Assembly (NCBI GenBank): GCA_009929485.1
Contig: SAAJ01000023.1
Span: 1-49,001, forward strand
DNA: 49,001 nt
Reading direction: 5' to 3'
From: Negativicutes bacterium
Lineage (GTDB): Bacteria; Bacillota; Negativicutes; Anaeromusales; Anaeromusaceae
Positions 1 to 9,165 of this stretch are shown piece after piece (positions within the stretch are counted from its first letter, which is position 1; each line of letters begins with the position of its first letter). The notes beneath the pieces were generated by a model that made no database searches, was not told the DNA's origin, and worked only from the letters and a program-made list of their open reading frames with translations. The translations under genes were made by a program, and so were the position numbers.

Positions 1-77
1 GTGTTTTTCTATATTTCAAGGCCTATATTGAAAATAAGATGACCTTAGAAGCAGCAAGGATTCAAAGCTGTTTTTGA
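1..77 (+). CDS. Possible C-terminal tail of an unidentified gene
   Basis: An open frame enters from the left edge and stops at TGA 75-77, encoding about 24 residues that end in EAARIQSCF. Its end overlaps the stop of the convergent UspA gene by a few bases, which is common for convergent genes. It is too short to identify. It may be chance, since only about 70 bases are visible. Confidence 0.25.
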   Translation, partial: VFLYFKAYIENKMTLEAARIQSCF

Positions 78-517
78 GGTGCGAAAGTTGAGTTAATAAC
101 TAGCACAGGAACTTGAGAATAAGTAACAAGTTTATGTGCTACGCTCCCCAAGAGCAGGGAACCGATTTCGCCTAAACCGCGCGTGCCGCACAAAATTAGA
201 TCAATTGGGTTGGCGGCGGCATAGCTTATGATTTCATCGGCGGGATTTCCGTCGAGAAGAACGGTTTCAATCGTAAGGCCTTCCTTTAAAAAAGCCTCTT
301 TGGCCTCGTTTTGCAAGTCTTCCAGATATTGCTTGGCGGACATTTCAAACTGCAGCAAGTTAGCTGCCTTGCCGATGGGATATTGCGCCAACGGTTCAAA
401 CACGCTTAGTAAAACGGTGGCTGCACCGCTTTCTTTGGCGAAGCGGATCGCCCAGGGCAGGGCCTTGAGGCTGGTTTCTGAACCGTCGAATGAAAAGACA
501 ATGCGACGAACACTCAT
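62..517 (-). CDS. Universal stress protein, UspA family
   Basis: This is a single-domain universal stress protein of about 151 residues, a nucleotide-binding cytoplasmic protein linked in many bacteria to stress survival; its exact role is unknown. The N-terminus (RRIVFSFDGSETS) has the usual beta-strand followed by an Asp near the nucleotide pocket. The C-terminal half has the family ATP-binding signature G-x2-G-x9-G-S in GTRGLGEIGSLLLGSV, followed by a final VPVLVI strand. I place the start at ATG 517 (MSVRRI) because a GGGAGGTG ribosome-binding site lies about 7 bases upstream. The GTG nine bases further up lies inside that site. It stands alone on the minus strand, divergent from the DUF2232 cluster. 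Confidence 0.9.
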   Translation of the reverse strand: MSVRRIVFSFDGSETSLKALPWAIRFAKESGAATVLLSVFEPLAQYPIGKAANLLQFEMSAKQYLEDLQNEAKEAFLKEGLTIETVLLDGNPADEIISYAAANPIDLILCGTRGLGEIGSLLLGSVAHKLVTYSQVPVLVINSTFAPQKQL

Positions 518-608
518 CCAAAACACCTCCCAGCGAAAATGGATTTATTGCTATTCTTACTAGGTTACCTGTTTTATTCGCTGTTTATTTAGGGAATCCT
601 GTTGGCTG

Positions 609-836
609 TTGAAAATTAAGCCCTTTGGCCCCTTCAGGCCCAAAGGGGAAAAAGTTCTATGGCTTGAACCAGAGTCACGGGAGTCAAGGGCGCCTATGCA
701 TGAGGGAATGGTTGAAGTCGCTGATTCTCTTGTTCAATTATTTTTAAACGATAACTCTTGGCAGGAAAGAGCCAAGAGGACTGCGAATCTAATACAAGAT
801 ATACTTCTTATTTTTGGAAACGAGGTTGTTGAATGA
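609..836 (+). CDS. Small hypothetical protein, coupled to DUF2232 gene
   Basis: I do not recognise this 75-residue frame. It opens with TTG and its stop overlaps the DUF2232 start as ATGA, typical of translational coupling. Its second half (from about MVEVADSLVQLF) looks like a normal helical protein. The first third covers a hairpin (CCCTTTGG / CCCAAAGGG, about 617-645), and the stretch near 718 resembles the interspersed 'GATTCTCTTGTTCAAT' repeat of this genome, so the upstream part may not be translated. A shorter start at the ATG near 702 (MVEVAD) is possible. No strong ribosome-binding site is seen for either start. Confidence 0.35.
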   Translation: MKIKPFGPFRPKGEKVLWLEPESRESRAPMHEGMVEVADSLVQLFLNDNSWQERAKRTANLIQDILLIFGNEVVE

Positions 837-1795
837 CGCAGACACGAATTCGGCCGCTGGTAGAAGGCGGTATTTTATCGGCGATTGCCATTGTTTTTGC
901 TTTGATGAGCGCGTATTTACCCATCTTGGGGCCTTTTGTCAATATGCTCTGGCCGGTGCCGATTATTCTGTTGGGGGTTCGCCATGGGTTTCGCTGGAGC
1001 GTGATGGCTACATTATCGGCGGGCGTACTAATTGCCGTATTAATGCATCCGCTGCACGCATTGAGCGTGGTGGTAGGGTTTGGTTTGATCGGTATTGTTC
1101 TGGGACATGCGATTCGAGAAGCCTACTCGCCAGGAAAGGCCTTGGTTTGGGGTTCTTTGGCTTCGCTTCTTTCGAAGGTGGCCGTTCTGGGGCTGAGCGC
1201 CTTCATTTTAGGTATCAATCCGTTAGAAATGCAAATTGATGTTATGGCCAAAGGCACGGAAGAGGCTCTAGCCATGTACCGCTCCATGGGAATGCAAGAA
1301 GAAGAATTGCAGCGCTTGGCGGCGACGATGGGGCAATTGGTTGATGTATTGCGTATTATTCTGCCGGCTGGGTTTGCTATGGCGGCCGTAGTAGATACGT
1401 ATCTCAATTTTATTGTGGCGCGGCTGGTATTGCGTCGCTTAGGTATGGACGTACCGGCGTTCCCGCCGTTTCGGGAATGGCGTTTTCACGGCGGCCTCGC
1501 ATACGCGTATGCGCTGGCGTTGGTGGGGGCGTATTGGGGATCTAGTCGTGAGTGGTTATGGCTGCGGGATATTGCTATGAATGTGCAGGTTATTGCCAGC
1601 TTGTTTTTGTTTGTGCAAGGCTTGTCTTTAGTAGTGTTTTTGACGGACAAATACCGCTTGCCGAAATTTGTGCGCGGTTTGATTTTGCTGTTACTTGTAA
1701 CCAATGGTTTTTTGACGCAAATGGTGATTTATGCCGGTGTGGCCGAAGCCTGGGTAGATGTGCGTCGGCTGCGTAAACCGGGGGAACCATCGTAG
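833..1795 (+). CDS. DUF2232 (YybS-like) integral membrane protein
   Basis: This is a polytopic membrane protein of 320 residues, matching the YybS/DUF2232 family in size and position. Hydrophobic segments occur throughout: around residues 12-60, 65-90, 100-125, a central pair near 170-200, and several in the last 110 residues. The middle soluble stretch (EMQIDVMAKGTEEALAMY and following) is typical of the family. The molecular function is unknown, and an ECF-S-like fold has been suggested for related proteins. A GAGG element sits about 7 bases before ATG 833. As in Bacillus, it lies immediately upstream of gdpP and rplI, 12 bases from the gdpP start, so the three are probably co-transcribed. 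Confidence 0.85.
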   Translation: MTQTRIRPLVEGGILSAIAIVFALMSAYLPILGPFVNMLWPVPIILLGVRHGFRWSVMATLSAGVLIAVLMHPLHALSVVVGFGLIGIVLGHAIREAYSPGKALVWGSLASLLSKVAVLGLSAFILGINPLEMQIDVMAKGTEEALAMYRSMGMQEEELQRLAATMGQLVDVLRIILPAGFAMAAVVDTYLNFIVARLVLRRLGMDVPAFPPFREWRFHGGLAYAYALALVGAYWGSSREWLWLRDIAMNVQVIASLFLFVQGLSLVVFLTDKYRLPKFVRGLILLLLVTNGFLTQMVIYAGVAEAWVDVRRLRKPGEPS

Positions 1796-1807
1796 GAGGC
1801 GACTGTC

Positions 1808-3793
1808 ATGAAACTCATTCCCGACTTTTGGCGGGAGGCCCGTCTCTATCTGCTTGTGGCGCTGTGCCTGTTGGCGCTGGTTGGTTTTTACAATTTATAT
1901 CTTACGTTGTTGGGCGCATTTTTCTTAGGAGCGTTGTATCTATACGGGCGAGAGCAGCGATACGAGAATCAGCGTGAACTGGAAGCGTACATAAAGAAAT
2001 TGGCGGTACAAGTGGGCGCCGCAGAAAATTATGCGTTGGAAGAGCTGCCCTTGGCGATTGCGGTAATTGATCAAGAGGGCTTGGTTTGTTGGCACAATGA
2101 TCGTCTGTTGGAATGGTCGGAAGGCCGTCTGCATACGGGAACGCGCATTGATTTGCTTTGGCCGGAACTGCTGCCTAACGGTTGGTGGGGACAGGCGGGG
2201 GAATTTACCTTTATGGCTGGCGCCCATTATTATCTAGTATTGCACCGGCCAGCGGAAGAACGCATGATTTTGTACATCCAAGACATGACCGAAGAAGAAG
2301 GGCGTCGCTTGGCTCTTAAGGCGGCGTTGCCCGCCGTGGCCTATGTCCAGATTGACAACTTTGACGATGTCCTCCAGGGACTGACGGAGAGTAAGCGTGC
2401 AGAGCTTCTCGCGGCGGTGAATAAGGAAATTGTCGACTGGGTAGGCGGACTAAAAGGATTTTCCAAAAAATATACTCGTGATATTTACTTGGTGATGTTG
2501 GGGCGCGGCCAGTTGGAAAAAGCCATGCGCGAGAAGTTTGACGTTCTGGATCGGGTGCGGGAGCTTCATGCAGGCAATCGCATCCCGGTGACTCTCAGTG
2601 TGGGCGTAGCTACCGGCGAACCGTCGCTGGCGGCGCTGGGGGAACGGGCGCAAATCGGCCTGGATGTGGCTTTGGGACGCGGCGGCGATCAGGTTGCGGC
2701 GTACTGTGACGGCAAGGTGCAGTTTTTTGGCGGCAAATCCAAGGCGGTGGAAAAGAATACCCGTGTTAAGGCGCGGACGGTGGCGCAGGCGGTGCGAAAA
2801 AGCATGCTGGATGCGTCCAACGTTTTGGTTATGGGCCATGTAGGGGAGGATTTCGACAGCTTGGGCGCTGCCATTGGCGTGGCTCGCATGGCGAGACACC
2901 TCAAAAAAGAAGTTCGCGTCATTGTTAGTCAGCCGGGCACAGCCAGCCGCAAGCTGGAAGAACTTTTATCCGACTATAGCGAGTACGAGGGGCTCTTGGT
3001 CCCGGCGGACCAGGCGCAAGCTTTGGTCGAACCAGGCGTTTTGCTGGTGGTAGTGGATACGCATCGGCCGGGGCTGGTGGCGGCTCCGGAACTGCTGAGT
3101 CTGATTGAACGTACGATTGTCATTGATCATCATCGGCGCAGTGAAGATTTCATTTTAAATCCTTTTTTGGTATATTTGGAGCCGTCCGCTTCTTCGACCA
3201 GCGAAATGGTAGCGGAGCTTTTGATGTACTTTGATGAATCGGTGGAGTTGACTCGTTCGGACGCTACGGCGCTGTATGCCGGCATTGTAGTAGATACGAA
3301 AAGCTTTACCGTGCAGGCGGGAGTGCGCACGTTTGAGGCGGCGTCTTTTTTGCGGCGCGCTGGCGCCGATCCGGTGCTTGTGCGCTACTTGTTCCGTACG
3401 GATTTTGCCACTACCCAAGCCAAAGCGCGCATGATGGTGGATACGGAAATGCTGCCTGGCGGGGCGGCCGTATCGGTTTGTCCGTCGGACGTGCGGGACG
3501 CTCAGGTGGTGGCCTCGCAAGTGGCGGACGGGCTTTTAATGGTGGAAGGCGTGCATATGAGTTTTGTGCTCTTTCCTTATGAAGACGGCGTAGGCATTAG
3601 CGCTCGCTGTCAAGGGGACTACAATGTACATGTGATTATGGAGCGCTTCGGCGGCGGCGGTCATCAGACGGTGGCCGGGGCGCAAATCCGCGGCGTTACG
3701 GCAGCGGACATAAAAATGCAGCTGGAGGAAATCCTCCGCGAGATAGCAAAGGAGAGTGCAGCAGATGAAAGTAATTCTGACGCAAGAAGTTAA
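1808..3793 (+). CDS. gdpP: Cyclic-di-AMP phosphodiesterase GdpP (DHH/DHHA1)
   Basis: This is a membrane-anchored phosphodiesterase expected to hydrolyse c-di-AMP to pApA and so set osmolyte and cell-wall homeostasis. The domains in order are two N-terminal membrane helices (about 12-48), a PAS-like segment (about 65-150), a degenerate GGDEF (about 170-300, with RGGDQ in place of the active motif), the DHH catalytic domain with D440-H441-H442, and DHHA1 with GGGGH at 615-619. The length of 661 residues is typical. The start is supported by GGAGG about 8 bases upstream. Its 3' end overlaps the rplI start by 29 bases. No key catalytic residue appears to be missing. Confidence 0.93.
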   Translation: MKLIPDFWREARLYLLVALCLLALVGFYNLYLTLLGAFFLGALYLYGREQRYENQRELEAYIKKLAVQVGAAENYALEELPLAIAVIDQEGLVCWHNDRLLEWSEGRLHTGTRIDLLWPELLPNGWWGQAGEFTFMAGAHYYLVLHRPAEERMILYIQDMTEEEGRRLALKAALPAVAYVQIDNFDDVLQGLTESKRAELLAAVNKEIVDWVGGLKGFSKKYTRDIYLVMLGRGQLEKAMREKFDVLDRVRELHAGNRIPVTLSVGVATGEPSLAALGERAQIGLDVALGRGGDQVAAYCDGKVQFFGGKSKAVEKNTRVKARTVAQAVRKSMLDASNVLVMGHVGEDFDSLGAAIGVARMARHLKKEVRVIVSQPGTASRKLEELLSDYSEYEGLLVPADQAQALVEPGVLLVVVDTHRPGLVAAPELLSLIERTIVIDHHRRSEDFILNPFLVYLEPSASSTSEMVAELLMYFDESVELTRSDATALYAGIVVDTKSFTVQAGVRTFEAASFLRRAGADPVLVRYLFRTDFATTQAKARMMVDTEMLPGGAAVSVCPSDVRDAQVVASQVADGLLMVEGVHMSFVLFPYEDGVGISARCQGDYNVHVIMERFGGGGHQTVAGAQIRGVTAADIKMQLEEILREIAKESAADESNSDARS

Positions 3794-4217
3794 AAAATTA
3801 GGTAAAAAAGGCGATATTATCGAAGTGGCGGAAGCTTATGCGCGCAATGTGCTGTTTCGGCAGCAGTTGGCTATTGAAGCTACTGCGTCGAATGTGAATA
3901 CCGCCAAGCAGCAGTCGGCTGCTAAAGAGCATAAAGAACAACGCGCCCATGACGAAGCGAAAGTATTGGCTTCACAAATGACGAAGGTTAAAGTGAAGTT
4001 AGAAGTTAAAGTAGGCGAAGGCGGCAAGGTTTTTGGCGCGATTACGTCCAAGGACGTGGCGGATGCTTTGGTTAAGCAGCATGAGTTGGATGTGGACAAG
4101 CGCAAAATTGAAATTAAAGAGGCCATAAAAACAGTGGGGATCTATCCGGTGACTATCAAACTTCACCCCGAAGTCAGCACGCAGATTCAGGTGGAGATTG
4201 TTGCAGCTAAGGCTTGA
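3765..4217 (+). CDS. rplI: 50S ribosomal protein L9
   Basis: This is ribosomal protein bL9, which binds 23S rRNA near the L1 stalk and helps maintain reading frame. The N-terminal rRNA-binding domain is clear ([18 protein letters not shown], then [11 protein letters not shown]), followed by the long connecting helix and the C-terminal domain ([21 protein letters not shown]). The length of 150 residues is normal. I start at ATG 3765, since AAGGAG lies 10 bases upstream; the GTG at 3756 would encode a non-conserved extension. It overlaps gdpP, indicating one transcript. Confidence 0.97.
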   Translation: MKVILTQEVKKLGKKGDIIEVAEAYARNVLFRQQLAIEATASNVNTAKQQSAAKEHKEQRAHDEAKVLASQMTKVKVKLEVKVGEGGKVFGAITSKDVADALVKQHELDVDKRKIEIKEAIKTVGIYPVTIKLHPEVSTQIQVEIVAAKA

Positions 4218-4252
4218 TCCTCATATCCTAATAGATCGGAGCCAAGCAGGGT

Positions 4253-6169
4253 ATGAAAGATTTTCTACAACGTATTTTGCATAAAGAAGAAATGCCGGAA
4301 AAGGAGCCGCCTCAAGAAAGGCAGCTTTTGGTGTTGTACCGCACCTATGCTTCTTTGATCGGCCAAGAGAAGTTGATCATTAAGGCGGGAAAAATGGGCG
4401 TGTTGCCGCTGATGCAGTCGGAGCGCTTTGAACAGCGGTTGTTGGGTTTGGAACGTCTGGTTTTTGACGATCCTACCTTGAAGGATGCCCCGCCACGGCA
4501 AGAAACTCCTGCTGCTCTGCAGGATATTGAGAATCTGCTGGCGGACATGCTGGCCAAAAAGCGCGTCGAAGACCGCATTGAGAAAAAAGTAAACGAGAAG
4601 ATGGAAGAGCGCCATCAAGAATATTTGCGCGACATTCGTTTGCAGGTGCTGCGGGATGAAGAAGGCGGCGAGACGCCGGCGATGCGCAAAAAATATGAAG
4701 AACTGGAAAAAATGGAAGAACGCAGCGTTTCTAAATCCGTTATGTCCATGCTGCGGCCAGCTTCTTTTGATGAAATTGTCGGCCAGGAACGGGCGCTGGA
4801 GGCATTGCGCTCCAAATTGGCGTCTCCCTATCCGCAACATTTGATTTTATACGGTCCTCCTGGCGTGGGTAAAACAACGGCGGCGCGCATTGCCTTGGAA
4901 GAAGCCAAGCGCTTGGCGTATACGCCATTTTCGCAGGATGCGCCCTTTGTCGAAGTAGATGGAACAACGCTGCGTTGGGACCCGCGGGATATTACCAACC
5001 CCTTGGTGGGTTCTGTACATGATCCCATTTACCAGGGCGCTCGCCGGGATTTGGTAGACAGCGGTGTGCCGGAGCCCAAGCCGGGCTTGGTGACCGATGC
5101 TCATGGCGGCATTTTGTTCATCGATGAAATCGGTGAAATGGATATTATGCTCCAAAGCAAACTGCTTAAGGTGCTGGAAGATAAGCGGGTTTATTTTGAA
5201 TCGGCTTACTACGATCCCAATGACCCTCAAGTGCCTCCTTATGTGCGCAAGCTCTTTAAGGACGGCGCGCCGGCGGACTTTATTCTCATCGGCGCTACTA
5301 CGCGTGATGCGGAAGACATTGCTCCGGCCATTCGCTCGCGTTGCGCGGAGATTTACTTTGAACCGCTGACGCCGCAGCACATTCAGACCATTGTGATTAA
5401 CGCAGCCAGCAAACTCAAAGTGACTCTGGAAGAGGGCGTGGCGGAGTTAATCAGCGAATATACCATTGAGGGCCGCAAGGCTGTCAATATTCTGGCGGAT
5501 GCCCATGGAGTTTCTTTGTACCGGCAAGACGGGGGGGAAGGACGCATTTCCTTGGAGGACGTGTACCGGGTGGCCCAGGTGAGCCGCTTGACGCCGTATG
5601 TCAGCCAGAAAGCCAGCACTACCAGCGAGGTGGGCAAAGTCTTCGGTCTAGGCGTGGCCGGCTATTTGGGCTCGGTCTTGGAAATTGAAGCGATGGCCTT
5701 TCCGGCGGCGGAAAAAGGCAAAGGCGCGATGCGCTTCAATGATACCGCCGGATCTATGGCCAAGGATTCGGTATTCAATGCCGCCGCGGTGGTGAGAAAA
5801 TTGATCGGCGCGGATTTGGCGGATTTTGATTTGCATATCAATATTGTCGGCGGCGGCCGCATTGACGGTCCTTCCGCAGGGGTAGCCATTACGGCGGCGC
5901 TCATTTCCGCGATTTCCGGACGCGCCGTGCGGCAAAGCATAGCCGTAACTGGCGAAGTGTCCATTCAAGGACGCGTCAAAGCCGTAGGCGGCGTGTTTGA
6001 AAAAGCCTATGGCGCGAAACAAGCTGGCGTGCAAGTCATGCTGATCCCTAAGGAAAATGCCAAAGACATTCCCGAAGGTCATTTGGGGCTGGATATCCGA
6101 CCGGTAGAAACGGTGTCCGAAGCATTGGCTATTTTACTGGAAGAAAAAGCAGCTGCGCCAGTAGTATAA
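4253..6169 (+). CDS. lonC: LonC-type ATP-dependent protease
   Basis: This is a Lon-family protease of 638 residues without the large LonA substrate-binding N-terminus. It instead starts with a coiled, charged region (about 1-165). The AAA+ module has Walker A GPPGVGKTT (201-209) and Walker B ILFIDEI (about 287). The proteolytic domain carries the Ser-Lys dyad: GPSAG with S541, and K584 at the 43-residue spacing seen in Lon. It resembles the spore-former-restricted LonB/LonC group, some of whose members are sporulation-controlled. It follows rplI by 35 bases and ends in a strong terminator. A control signal of its own is not obvious. Confidence 0.9.
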   Translation: MKDFLQRILHKEEMPEKEPPQERQLLVLYRTYASLIGQEKLIIKAGKMGVLPLMQSERFEQRLLGLERLVFDDPTLKDAPPRQETPAALQDIENLLADMLAKKRVEDRIEKKVNEKMEERHQEYLRDIRLQVLRDEEGGETPAMRKKYEELEKMEERSVSKSVMSMLRPASFDEIVGQERALEALRSKLASPYPQHLILYGPPGVGKTTAARIALEEAKRLAYTPFSQDAPFVEVDGTTLRWDPRDITNPLVGSVHDPIYQGARRDLVDSGVPEPKPGLVTDAHGGILFIDEIGEMDIMLQSKLLKVLEDKRVYFESAYYDPNDPQVPPYVRKLFKDGAPADFILIGATTRDAEDIAPAIRSRCAEIYFEPLTPQHIQTIVINAASKLKVTLEEGVAELISEYTIEGRKAVNILADAHGVSLYRQDGGEGRISLEDVYRVAQVSRLTPYVSQKASTTSEVGKVFGLGVAGYLGSVLEIEAMAFPAAEKGKGAMRFNDTAGSMAKDSVFNAAAVVRKLIGADLADFDLHINIVGGGRIDGPSAGVAITAALISAISGRAVRQSIAVTGEVSIQGRVKAVGGVFEKAYGAKQAGVQVMLIPKENAKDIPEGHLGLDIRPVETVSEALAILLEEKAAAPVV

Positions 6170-6177
6170 GTGAACAT

Positions 6178-6222
6178 AAATCCTCGTCGCAGGACTGGAC
6201 CTGCGGCGGGGATTTTGTTTTT
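6178..6222 (+). terminator. Rho-independent terminator after lonC
   Basis: A GC-rich hairpin of 16-base arms (AAATCCTCGTCGCAGG paired with CCTGCGGCGGGGATTT, with two G-T pairs) is followed by TTGTTTTT. Confidence 0.9.
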
Positions 6223-6243
6223 AGGTTAGAATTTTTGGCAGCC

Positions 6244-6398
6244 TTGTATTTGAGACAAGATTTGCGCGCACCTCGAAAAAGCAGACTAAAGCGGCAGTTT
6301 CTTAACTCGCTGTGCTCAAACAGGCGAAACTGTGATCCGCTTTAGACTGCTTTTTCGTCCTACGGACCGGTTTGCTCCAATAAAAGTCTCAAATACAA
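6244..6398. repeat. 155-bp imperfect palindrome (MITE-like), end motif TTGTATTTGAGAC
   Basis: The outer ends are perfect inverted repeats, TTGTATTTGAGAC (6244-6256) and GTCTCAAATACAA (6386-6398). Inside is a perfect 20-bp inverted repeat, GAAAAAGCAGACTAAAGCGG (6275-6294) against 6337-6356, then CAGTTTC (6295-6301) against GAAACTG (6326-6332). No ORF of note lies inside. The end motif recurs without its partner at 8821 and 23927. Confidence 0.85.
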
Positions 6399-6430
6399 TG
6401 GCCGCCGTCTTAGCCCTTTAGGAGGCCCAT

Positions 6431-6540
6431 TCTTGTTCCTCTTAAACAACATGAAACTCATTCGGTCCCTCCGGTTCTCCGATTCTCTTGTTCAATCTAA
6501 CCCTCATTCGTTCCCTCGCTTTACTCATGTTCAATTTCCG
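6431..6540 (+). repeat. Interspersed modular repeat, copy A
   Basis: This copy contains CCGATTCTCTTGTTCAATC followed by TAACCCTCATTCG and a degenerate 'CTTTACTCATGTTC'. The same words recur in other intergenic gaps (9055, 11210, 15182, 19934, 24025, 28505). With the palindrome before it, it fills the gap between lonC and the next gene; nothing else is visible there. Confidence 0.7.
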
Positions 6541-6638
6541 TTTTCTCCGTGCGCCGCGTTTTAGCAGGAGACTGTTTTCATGTGTCGAAAAATAACCAAA
6601 ACAAACACTTCAGAAAATGTGGAGAGGGGATGGTCAGC

Positions 6639-7333
6639 ATGATGCGCATTTATGCTCCGCTCGAAAATCCGGAAAATGGCTGGAGGCCGCTTTTGGCCAA
6701 GGAGGAGCTGCATTGCAGCCAGGCAGCCCGTTACGGGCGTTGGCTTATTGCTGGTGCGGCGCGACAAAAGGGTTTCCTAAAGAGGCAGCTGCCGTATTTG
6801 CGGCGGCCGAAGAGCCGGAACTGCAAAGCATGCGGCTGCTTTTTGCTTTTCCGGAGTTTCAAGTGCATCTTCCCGGCGGCGAAACGGCGTCTCAATGTGA
6901 TTTATGCGTGCTGGCGCGGACAGATTTAGAGCAGCATGTTCTCATTGTGGAAGCGCAAGGAGAAGAGTCTCTAGGGCCTACGGTGGAGGAGTGGCTGCCG
7001 CCGGCAAGCTTGCAAAAAGGCAAGAGAGAACGGCTGCGGGCTTTTTTATCCTTGTTGGAGCTGGAAGAAGAAGCGGCGGCGAATTGCCAGTATCCCTGGA
7101 TTCATCGTACCGTTGCCGCTTTGTTGGAAGCCAGCCGCCTTGGAGCGTCTAATGCCATGCTGGTAATCCATGCTTTTCAAGCGCCGCCGGAGGTATGGGA
7201 AGCCTATGTGCATTTTTTGGCTTGTTTAGGGCTGGAGGCACGCCGCGGCGGTATTACGCCAGCCGTGCGCCGGGGCGGCTGCCAATTGCGCTTTGCCTGG
7301 GTGGACGGAAATCCAGCCTGTATGCGCCGTTAG
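6639..7333 (+). pseudogene. Frameshifted DUF6946-like (PD-(D/E)XK-like) hypothetical gene
   Basis: Two frames together make one protein of about 231 residues. Frame 3 gives the N-terminus (MMRIYAPLENPENGWRPLLA, then KEELHC). From 6716, frame 2 gives QPGSPLRALAYCWCGATKGF to the end. From memory, relatives read 'LHW.PGYSARALAY..', so a single G appears to be missing from TGG at 6714-6715. The C-terminal part has a nuclease-like core (SQCDLCVLAR, then VLIVEAQGEESLGPTVEEW) reminiscent of PD-(D/E)XK folds. The family number is from memory and the function is unknown. The start is ATG 6639 or 6642, with GGAGAGG upstream. The shift could be a real mutation or a sequencing error. Confidence 0.6.
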
Positions 7334-7338
7334 AAAGA

Positions 7339-7369
7339 TTGTGCAAAAAAGCAGGGAATGCGTTATAAT
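7339..7369 (+). promoter_or_regulatory. Probable sigma-A promoter for dnaB
   Basis: A perfect TATAAT lies at 7364-7369. A weak TTGTGC (7339-7344) sits 19 bases upstream, so the -35 match is poor. It lies between the frameshifted gene and dnaB. Confidence 0.5.
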
Positions 7370-7417
7370 TAATGATTGTGAACATATGTTTTTGTTGCAG
7401 TACAGGAGGAAAGAAAT

Positions 7418-8752
7418 TTGTTGATTGAACGTGTTCCCCCCCAGAATATAGAGGCGGAGCAAGCCGTCCTTGGGGCGATGTTGATAGAAAAAGAAGCGAT
7501 CGCCAGGGTGACGGAACTTTTAAAAGGCGGCGACTTTTATCGTGAGGCGCATCGGCTGATTTTTGAGGCTATGCTGGATTTGTACAACCGCAATGAAGCA
7601 GTGGATATGATTACGGTCATCGAGCTTTTAAAGCGGGAAGACAATCTGGAAAAAGTGGGCGGTATTGCCTACGTGACATCGTTGGCGAACAGCGTGCCTA
7701 CGGCGGCGAATGTGCATTATCATGCTAAGATTGTGGAGGAAAAGGCGCTTTTGCGTCAGCTTATCCAGACCTCGACGAAAATTGCCGCGTTGGGTTATGA
7801 GGGCAGTGAAGAGGTATCGCAAATTGTCGATCAGGCGGAGAAGATGATTTTGGAGGTATCCAACCGCCGTATCGGCGGTGATTTTACGCCGATTAAAAGC
7901 ATCGTTTTGGACGCCTTTGGCAAGATTGAGCAGCTCTATGAATCCCGCGGCGGCATTACCGGCTTGGCTACCGGTTTTAAGGATCTGGACCGTTTGACTT
8001 CCGGCCTGCAAAAGTCCGATTTGATTCTTGTGGCGGCTCGCCCCAGTATGGGTAAAACGGCCTTTACCCTGAATATTGCTTCCAACGTGGCTATTCGGGA
8101 AAAAAAAGCGGTGGCGTTTTTTTCGCTGGAAATGTCCAAGGAGCAGTTGGTGCAGCGTATGCTATGCGCCGAAGCGTCCATTGATTCGCAGAAACTGCGT
8201 ATTGGCGAGCTGGAGGATGACGATTGGACCAAGCTGATCAATGCGGCAGACCGCCTTTCGGGAGCTCCTATTTTCATTGATGATACCGCTGGTATTTCGG
8301 TGCTGGAAATGCGCTCTAAGGCGCGACGCCTTAAAGTAGAACATGATTTGTCCCTCATCATCATTGACTATTTGCAGCTGATGCAGGGCAGCGGCGGCAA
8401 GGGCGGTGAAAATCGTCAGCAGGAAATTTCCGAAATTTCCCGTTCCTTAAAAGGCTTGGCCCGTGAGCTGGGCGTTCCCGTTGTTGCGCTGTCTCAGCTT
8501 AGCCGCAGCGTGGAGTCTCGTCAGGTGAAAAAACCCATGCTCAGCGACTTGCGGGAATCCGGTTCTTTGGAGCAGGATGCGGATATTGTGGCGTTTCTTT
8601 ATCGTGAAGATTACTACAACCCGGATACGGAAAACAAAAATATTACGGAGATCATTGTAGCTAAGCACCGCAACGGTCCGGTGGACAGCGTGCAGCTCTT
8701 CTTCCACAAGCAGTTTACGCGTTTTGCAGATTTGACCCGTATGCCTGAGTAA
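7418..8752 (+). CDS. dnaB: Replicative DNA helicase DnaB
   Basis: This is the hexameric 5'-3' replicative helicase of the replication fork. The N-terminal DnaB domain starts with PPQNIEAEQAVLGAML. The RecA-like C-terminal domain has Walker A ARPSMGKTAF, Walker B LIIIDYLQLM, and the conserved SQLSRSVESR and DLRESGSLEQDADIV motifs. The length of 444 residues is normal. The start is a TTG (7418, or 7421) with AGGAGG (7404-7409) at 8 bases. No terminator is obvious after it; a repeat-filled gap follows. Confidence 0.97.
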   Translation: MLIERVPPQNIEAEQAVLGAMLIEKEAIARVTELLKGGDFYREAHRLIFEAMLDLYNRNEAVDMITVIELLKREDNLEKVGGIAYVTSLANSVPTAANVHYHAKIVEEKALLRQLIQTSTKIAALGYEGSEEVSQIVDQAEKMILEVSNRRIGGDFTPIKSIVLDAFGKIEQLYESRGGITGLATGFKDLDRLTSGLQKSDLILVAARPSMGKTAFTLNIASNVAIREKKAVAFFSLEMSKEQLVQRMLCAEASIDSQKLRIGELEDDDWTKLINAADRLSGAPIFIDDTAGISVLEMRSKARRLKVEHDLSLIIIDYLQLMQGSGGKGGENRQQEISEISRSLKGLARELGVPVVALSQLSRSVESRQVKKPMLSDLRESGSLEQDADIVAFLYREDYYNPDTENKNITEIIVAKHRNGPVDSVQLFFHKQFTRFADLTRMPE

Positions 8753-8820
8753 GGAACCGCTGCTGAAAGACGTGAAAAGGTTTTTAAGGGCGAGGAGCTT
8801 TTGCGTAAGCGGCGTCATAA

Positions 8821-8846
8821 TTGTATTTGAGACAAGATTTCCGCGC
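8821..8846 (+). repeat. Solo copy of TTGTATTTGAGACAAG element end
   Basis: This matches the left end of the palindrome at 6244 and continues with ATTTCCGCGC. A near copy sits at 23926-23951. Upstream bases (GGCGTCATAA) are shared with the 23.9-kb copy as well, so the homology block is longer than the end motif. Confidence 0.7.
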
Positions 8847-8854
8847 GACTCGCT

Positions 8855-8990
8855 AAATCCCCCCCCTGGCCCTGTGCGGGCCTTCCCCTTTGGCAAGGGG
8901 GACATGGCTGCAGCTGTTTCAGCCAGCTCAGGGGACAAAACCCTGCCGCCCTTGTTAAAGGGAGGTGCCGCCGCAGCGGCGGAGGGATTC
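8855..8990 (+). repeat. Interspersed 'GGCGGAGGGATTC' repeat, plus orientation
   Basis: The block runs from CCCCCCTGGCCCTG through TTCCCCTTTGGCAAGGGG to AAGGGAGGTGCCGCC and GGCGGAGGGATTC, with internal hairpins (CCTTTGGCAAGG and GCCGCCGCAGCGGCGG). A reverse-oriented copy lies at 27846-27953. It is non-coding. Confidence 0.75.
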
Positions 8991-9054
8991 GGCTCTTGTT
9001 CAACATATTCTCTCTGGCCTTTCTTTGGATTTTCTCTGTTGCTCTGCGTGAACC

Positions 9055-9165
9055 GTGACTCGTACCCTCCCTCTACTCCCTCTACTCCCTTTGCTCCTGT
9101 TGAAAATTATACCGTGTAACCCTCCATCGTACCCTCTCGCGACTCCGATTCTCCTGTTCAATCCT
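9055..9165 (+). repeat. Interspersed modular repeat, copy B (most complete)
   Basis: The order is GTACCCTCCCTCTACTCCC, TTTGCTCCTGTTGAAAA, GTGTAACCCTCCATCG, TACCCTCTCGCGACTCC, GATTCTCCTGTTCAATCC. This word order is shared with copies at 11210, 19934 and 28505. Beyond the repeats and the purA promoter I see no gene in 8753-9530. Confidence 0.75.
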
